Positions 34,790-39,347 of a DNA stretch of 39,347 nucleotides are shown piece after piece. Both the position numbers and the translations under genes were made by a program. Within the stretch, counting starts at the first letter, position 1, and every line of letters starts with the position of its first letter. The notes beneath the pieces are model-generated. The model was given only the letters and a program-made list of their open reading frames with translations. It ran no database searches and was not told the origin of the DNA. This stretch comes from Tenacibaculum sp. GTDB lineage: Bacteria > Bacteroidota > Bacteroidia > Flavobacteriales > Flavobacteriaceae. The stretch spans positions 1-39,347 of the forward strand of contig JAHDDQ010000027.1 in assembly GCA_020629275.1 (NCBI GenBank). Reading direction: 5' to 3'.

Positions 34790-35344
34790 TTATACTTTCA
34801 TGATTTCAGATTCTTTTACTGCAAAAATATCATCAATTTGTTTGATGTATTTATCAGTAAGAACTTGAATGTCTGCTTCTGTATTTTTCTTTAAATCATC
34901 AGAAACATCTAATTTTTTTGTCTCGTTATTACCATCTTTACGAGCATTACGTATTCCTACTTTAGCATGTTCTGCTTCAGACTTAGCTTGTTTTGCAAGA
35001 TCTTTACGACGTTCTTCAGTTAATGGAGGAACGTTAATTATAATATTTTCACCGTTATTCATTGGATTAAACCCAAGATTAGCAACCATTATTGCTTTTT
35101 CTATTTCATGTAACATGTTTTTTTCCCATGGTTGAATAGCTATGGTTCTAGCATCAGGAGTATTAACATTAGCTACTTGCCCTAACGGAGTCTGAGAGCC
35201 ATAATAATCAACTTGAACATTAGATAACATGGATGGAGAAGCCTTTCCTGCTCTAATACTACGTAACTCTTTTTCTAAGTGAGAAATAGCATTATTCATT
35301 GCTTCTTTTGTGCTATCTAAAATAAAATCAATTTCTTCAGTCAT
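34790..35344 (-). CDS. frr: Ribosome recycling factor
   Basis: 184 residues from the ATG at 35344 (MTEEIDFILDSTKEAM). A further upstream start at 35392 would add 16 residues and overlap pyrH. The protein shows the two RRF helical regions and the sequence LRSIRAGKASPSML with the conserved Arg, and the NVNTPDARTI/IQPWEK segment. With EF-G it splits the ribosome after termination. It follows pyrH by 34 bases, as in many Bacteroidota. Confidence 0.97.
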   Translation of the reverse strand: MTEEIDFILDSTKEAMNNAISHLEKELRSIRAGKASPSMLSNVQVDYYGSQTPLGQVANVNTPDARTIAIQPWEKNMLHEIEKAIMVANLGFNPMNNGENIIINVPPLTEERRKDLAKQAKSEAEHAKVGIRNARKDGNNETKKLDVSDDLKKNTEADIQVLTDKYIKQIDDIFAVKESEIMKV

Positions 35345-35378
35345 CTTTGTTTTGTTTTTAGCTTTCGTATAAAACGAT

Positions 35379-36122
<744 letters not shown>

Positions 36123-36166
36123 CTAACCACATTTTTTTTTCGATTACTCTATACAGTTAATAATTT

Positions 36167-37198
36167 TTATCTCTTAAACCAGTAATCAGATAGTTTTTTG
36201 AATTCGTTAAAAATATCCTTGTAATAAATCTTTTGTTCCTTATCATATCCTTTGAATGTGAAGTAGGTGTCTCCAATTAGTGCAACATTTGAATGAAAGT
36301 TGTTGTAAAACCTCTCTTTATCTATGAACTCAAATTTTAATTTTGCTACAATACCACTTTCTATATCAATTATAAAAACGTTATAGGTAAGACTTGGAGG
36401 AGTGTTTTGTTCTAGAATAATGTAGTCTCCCATTATTCTTACATTTTCAATTGATTTCCACCTTAGTTTATCTGGTGCACCAGTAACATCTGGATCCGTT
36501 ATAAATAGCCATTTGTAGTATTTTTCATCTTTCTGAGCTACTATTCCGTGATTAGTTGTAAGTATTTTATATTTTTTTGAGGAAGTAATCATTTTAAAGT
36601 CCTTTTCGTTTTTATCTAGAGCTTTTAATGAATAAGTATTGTAGATTAAAATTCCTTTGTGTTTTTTTAATTCTAAGGGAATTCCTCCAGCATTTCGTGG
36701 AGCTAATTTTTCTAAGGTATCTTTGCTTAAGTTGATGTAATATGAATCTGGAATTTCTACTTTGTCTTTTCTCCAAGCTAAATTAGGATAAAATATTCTG
36801 CTGAAATAACTGTTTTTAGTTATTTCTTGAAGACTAAAGTAACTATTAAGTATCCATTTTAGTGATAGATCAGCGACACTCTTTTTCTCAGGTAGAGTCT
36901 CTCTTAATAGAGCATTTAAAAGCAAGTAGTTGTCTTTTTTATAGTAATATTCAGGAATGGTAATAATATTCTTCATATCTGAATAAGCACTAAAAAGATC
37001 TATTTCAAGAAATCGATTTGTTTTTCCGTTAATTACTTTTGCATAAGTACCACCAAAACTACTACCACCATCATAATGAGAGTTTAAAGTATCTTTGATA
37101 CCATCATAATTGAAGTCTTGAATTATTGTTTTTTCGTTGTATTGCGCAAGAATACTTAATTGTATGAAAATAGCTAAGAATGAGATTCTTTTTCTCAT
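36167..37198 (-). CDS. Secreted protein of unknown function inserted between tsf and pyrH
   Basis: 343 residues with a signal peptide (FLAIFIQLSILAQ). The mature protein starts with DFNYDGIKDTL, an FG-GAP/EF-hand-like calcium-binding motif (DxNxDGxxD), and then has mainly beta-strand sequence with aromatic residues, possibly a propeller or sandwich. No domain is recognised. It occupies the place between tsf and pyrH, which are normally adjacent in this cluster, and is separated from tsf by a strong terminator, so it needs its own promoter. Probably a late insertion. Confidence 0.8.
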   Translation of the reverse strand: MRKRISFLAIFIQLSILAQYNEKTIIQDFNYDGIKDTLNSHYDGGSSFGGTYAKVINGKTNRFLEIDLFSAYSDMKNIITIPEYYYKKDNYLLLNALLRETLPEKKSVADLSLKWILNSYFSLQEITKNSYFSRIFYPNLAWRKDKVEIPDSYYINLSKDTLEKLAPRNAGGIPLELKKHKGILIYNTYSLKALDKNEKDFKMITSSKKYKILTTNHGIVAQKDEKYYKWLFITDPDVTGAPDKLRWKSIENVRIMGDYIILEQNTPPSLTYNVFIIDIESGIVAKLKFEFIDKERFYNNFHSNVALIGDTYFTFKGYDKEQKIYYKDIFNEFKKLSDYWFKR

Positions 37199-37255
37199 AG
37201 TTCATTATTAAATTGTTAGTATAATAATGAGAAGATACTCTTTTAAAGAAGTAAA

Positions 37256-37285
37256 AAAGGTGGTAAAACTATTTTTACCACCTTT
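37256..37285 (-). terminator. Intrinsic terminator of tsf
   Basis: AAAGGTGGTAAAA (37256-37268) and its exact complement (37273-37285) form a 13-bp stem with a CTAT loop, 27 bases after the tsf stop, followed on the minus strand by T residues. Confidence 0.9.
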
Positions 37286-37312
37286 CAATATATATTTGCT
37301 AAGAAATTGTAA

Positions 37313-38278
37313 TTATCCTAAAGTAACTCTTACGAAATTTTTAACAGCCACGTCACCGTATGAAGAAACATACTCAGCAACAGTTTTCTTTTCGTCTTTA
37401 ATAAATCTTTGGTCTAATAAACATTGTTCTTGATCTAATGTAGTATTATCAGATATAAATCTTTCTATTTTACCTGGTAAGATTTTATCCCAGATTTTTT
37501 CTGGTTTACCTTCAGCCTTTAATTGTTCTTTAGCCGCTTCTTCAGCTTTAGCTAAAGCATCATCTGTCAATTGAAGTCTAGATACAAATTGAGGAACATT
37601 TTTTAATGTTTTTCCCAAACGAACTAATTCTTCGTTATCTTTTACGATAGCAGCGATTCGAGCTTCAGTTTCTGCAGTTACATATTCTGGTGTAAAATCT
37701 TTATAAGATAAAGTAGTAGCACCCATAGATGCTGCTTGCATTGCTAAATCTTTAGTTAATACATCAGCATTATCTACACTGTCAGTTATTCCTACTAGAG
37801 CAGCAATCTTACCAACATGTGTATAAGAGCCTACGTAAGGAGCTTCAACTCTTTCAAAAGAAGGAATTTCAATTTTCTCACCGATTACACCAGTTTGTTC
37901 GATTAATTTTTCTGCAACAGTCACTCCGTCGAAGTCAGCAGCTAAAAATTCTTCTTTAGTTTTATGGTTAATAGCGATATCAACAAATTGTTGTGCTAAA
38001 TCTTTGTAGGTATCATTCTTTGCAACAAAGTCAGTTTCACAAGCTAAAACTATAGCTACACCGTATGTGTTATCTTCACTAACTTTAGCGATTGCTACAC
38101 CTTCAGACGAATCACGGTCTGCTCTTTTAGCAGCTATTTTTTGACCTTTTTTACGTAAAATTTCAATAGCCTTATCGAAGTTACCTTCTGCTTCAACTAA
38201 TGCATTTTTACAATCCATCATTCCTGCACCAGTGGTTTCTCTTAATTTCTTTACGTCAGCAGCGCTAATTTTTGACAT
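37313..38278 (-). CDS. tsf: Elongation factor Ts
   Basis: Nucleotide exchange factor of EF-Tu. 321 residues, the longer form found in Bacteroidota. The N-terminal UBA-like module (ISAADVKKLRETTGAGMMDCKNAL) with the EF-Tu-contacting TGAGMMDCK is present, then the tandem dimerisation domains with ETDFVAKN, and a C-terminal module. Downstream of rpsB, with an attenuator-like hairpin between. Confidence 0.97.
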   Translation of the reverse strand: MSKISAADVKKLRETTGAGMMDCKNALVEAEGNFDKAIEILRKKGQKIAAKRADRDSSEGVAIAKVSEDNTYGVAIVLACETDFVAKNDTYKDLAQQFVDIAINHKTKEEFLAADFDGVTVAEKLIEQTGVIGEKIEIPSFERVEAPYVGSYTHVGKIAALVGITDSVDNADVLTKDLAMQAASMGATTLSYKDFTPEYVTAETEARIAAIVKDNEELVRLGKTLKNVPQFVSRLQLTDDALAKAEEAAKEQLKAEGKPEKIWDKILPGKIERFISDNTTLDQEQCLLDQRFIKDEKKTVAEYVSSYGDVAVKNFVRVTLG

Positions 38279-38330
38279 TTTATGTATGTTTTTAAGTTGT
38301 ATTTATTTGTTGTGCAATGATATAATAAAA

Positions 38331-38358
38331 TAAAGGTTTCAATGTAATGAAACCTTTA
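38331..38358 (-). terminator. Hairpin terminator or attenuator between rpsB and tsf
   Basis: TAAAGGTTTCA (38331-38341) and TGAAACCTTTA (38348-38358) form an 11-bp stem with a 6-base loop, followed on the minus strand by a T-rich run. It begins 8 bases after the rpsB stop. It probably makes tsf expression lower than, or partly separate from, rpsB. Confidence 0.8.
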
Positions 38359-38365
38359 AGTTTAT

Positions 38366-39139
38366 TTAGTTCTTAACCTCTTCGGTTTTAACTTCTTCTG
38401 TCGTTGCTTTAGTTTCTTCTTTAGTATCTTTTTCAGTTTTAGCCTTTTCTTTATCAGCTTTTCTATCTGCTAAACCTTCTGCGATTGCAGATGTTACATA
38501 AGATAATACTTTGTCGATTGACTTAGAAGCATCGTCATTAGCTGGAATCACGAAATCGATAGGTCTTGGATCTGAATTAGTATCAACCATTGCAAAAATA
38601 GGAATGTTTAATTTTTGAGCTTCAGCAATAGCAATGTGCTCTTTTTTAACATCAATTACAAACAAAGCACCTGGTAAACGTGTCATATCAGATATAGAAC
38701 CTAAATTCTTTTCTAATTTTTCACGTTGACGATTAATCTGTAATTTTTCTCTTTTTGATAAAGCATCAAAAGAACCATCTTGCTTCATTCTGTCGATAGC
38801 AGTCATTTTCTTAACAGCTTTACGGATAGTAACAAAGTTTGTTAACATACCACCTGGCCATCTTTCAGTAATGTAAGGCATAGTCACAGATTTTGCTTGT
38901 TCAGCAACGATATCCTTAGCTTGTTTCTTAGTAGCTACGAATAAAATCTTACGACCAGAGTTAGCTATTTTAAGTAAAGCTTTTTGAGCTTCATCAATTT
39001 TAGCTGAAGTTTTATACAAATCGATGATGTGAACACCATTACGTTCTGTATAGATGTAAGGAGCCATGTTTGGATTCCACTTTCTAGTTAAGTGACCAAA
39101 ATGAACACCATTTTCTAATAATTCTTGAATGTTTGCCAT
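38366..39139 (-). CDS. rpsB: 30S ribosomal protein S2
   Basis: 257 residues from the ATG at 39139 ([25 protein letters not shown]); the frame continues upstream by 11 residues that are not part of S2. The S2 core is complete ([65 protein letters not shown]). The C-terminal 35 residues are a charged tail of Lys, Glu and Thr, common in Bacteroidota S2. First complete gene of the run rpsB-tsf-(unknown)-pyrH-frr. Confidence 0.97.
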   Translation of the reverse strand: MANIQELLENGVHFGHLTRKWNPNMAPYIYTERNGVHIIDLYKTSAKIDEAQKALLKIANSGRKILFVATKKQAKDIVAEQAKSVTMPYITERWPGGMLTNFVTIRKAVKKMTAIDRMKQDGSFDALSKREKLQINRQREKLEKNLGSISDMTRLPGALFVIDVKKEHIAIAEAQKLNIPIFAMVDTNSDPRPIDFVIPANDDASKSIDKVLSYVTSAIAEGLADRKADKEKAKTEKDTKEETKATTEEVKTEEVKN

Positions 39140-39270
39140 TTTAATAAATGTGTTTACGTTCTGTTTTCGCAATATTTCAGTAGTTATTAAGTCTGAAACA
39201 TTTAGATACTAAACTGTTAAAAATTTATATATAATAACAGTCTCTTTTGAAAATAAACATTGAAAGCCTT

Positions 39271-39297
39271 TTTTTTTTGGAAGGCAACAATGAAAAT
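39271..39297 (-). terminator. Weak stem after rpsI
   Basis: GCCTT and AAGGC around an A/T-rich loop, directly after the rpsI stop on the minus strand. The five-base stem is too short to be sure that it stops transcription before rpsB. Confidence 0.4.
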
Positions 39298-39298
39298 A

Positions 39299-39347
39299 TT
39301 AACGTTTAGAGAACTGGAATTTCTTACGTGCTTTCTTCTGACCGAAT
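39299..39347 (-). CDS. rpsI: 30S ribosomal protein S9, C-terminal end only
   Basis: The window ends inside this gene. The last 15 residues and the stop are present and read FGQKKARKKFQFSKR, the well-known basic C-terminus of S9 whose final Lys-Arg reaches the P-site tRNA. It lies upstream of rpsB as expected for the rplM-rpsI-rpsB-tsf order of Bacteroidota. Confidence 0.9.
   Translation of the reverse strand, partial: FGQKKARKKFQFSKR

Overview
The window looks like chromosomal DNA from a marine-type member of the Bacteroidota, family Flavobacteriaceae. Evidence: very AT-rich sequence, type IX secretion (T9SS) C-terminal sorting domains, a SusC/TonB-type outer-membrane barrel, promoter boxes of the Bacteroidetes TAnnTTTG kind, few Shine-Dalgarno sequences, and housekeeping proteins (DusB, LepA, RpoN, AsnS, PyrH, Frr, Tsf, RpsB) of flavobacterial type. 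I see no tRNA or rRNA gene, CRISPR array, insertion sequence or prophage.

Layout. 1-1424: an empty AT-rich stretch, then dusB on the minus strand. 1569-4228: a tight plus-strand triplet of a two-helix membrane protein, a divergent Lgt-like membrane transferase that has lost the catalytic residues of Lgt, and a cysteine-rich radical SAM enzyme of the MJ0619/tetraether-lipid-synthase type. Two related small membrane proteins and a Gfo/Idh/MocA oxidoreductase follow. 6152-8305 (minus): an overlapping envelope operon encoding a haem-motif lipoprotein, a YceI-like protein, an OB-fold protein and a DUF5777 barrel. 8702-10498: lepA. 10557-15578 (minus): a frameshifted outer-membrane receptor, a LytS-type kinase, a LytTR regulator and a CPBP protease. 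15579-16408: a gene-poor region with three diverged tandem copies of a ~170-180 base module; each copy has a 10-12 codon mini-ORF and a conserved hairpin. 16409-21733: two large T9SS cargo proteins, a reprolysin-like metalloprotease with three chitin-binding-like modules and a BNR/sortilin-like protein with FN3 and discoidin domains.

21799-27520: a secreted unknown, a YugP-like zinc peptidase, a type I asparaginase, an exbB/membrane protein/exbD/exbD operon and a small barrel protein. 27515-31098 (minus): a PAP2-like membrane protein, rpoN and asnS. 31212-32285: an AAA ATPase with a possibly leaderless mRNA. 32324-39347 (minus): an MMPL/RND exporter, frr, pyrH, an inserted secreted unknown, tsf, rpsB and the last 15 codons of rpsI. 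This is the translation cluster rpsI-rpsB-tsf-pyrH-frr with one foreign-looking gene inside it.

The best candidates for undescribed biology are (i) the Lgt-like plus tetraether-synthase-like pair, possibly a lipid-modifying pathway, and (ii) the triplicated mini-ORF/hairpin modules between an outer-membrane receptor/LytTR signalling operon and two secreted T9SS proteins.
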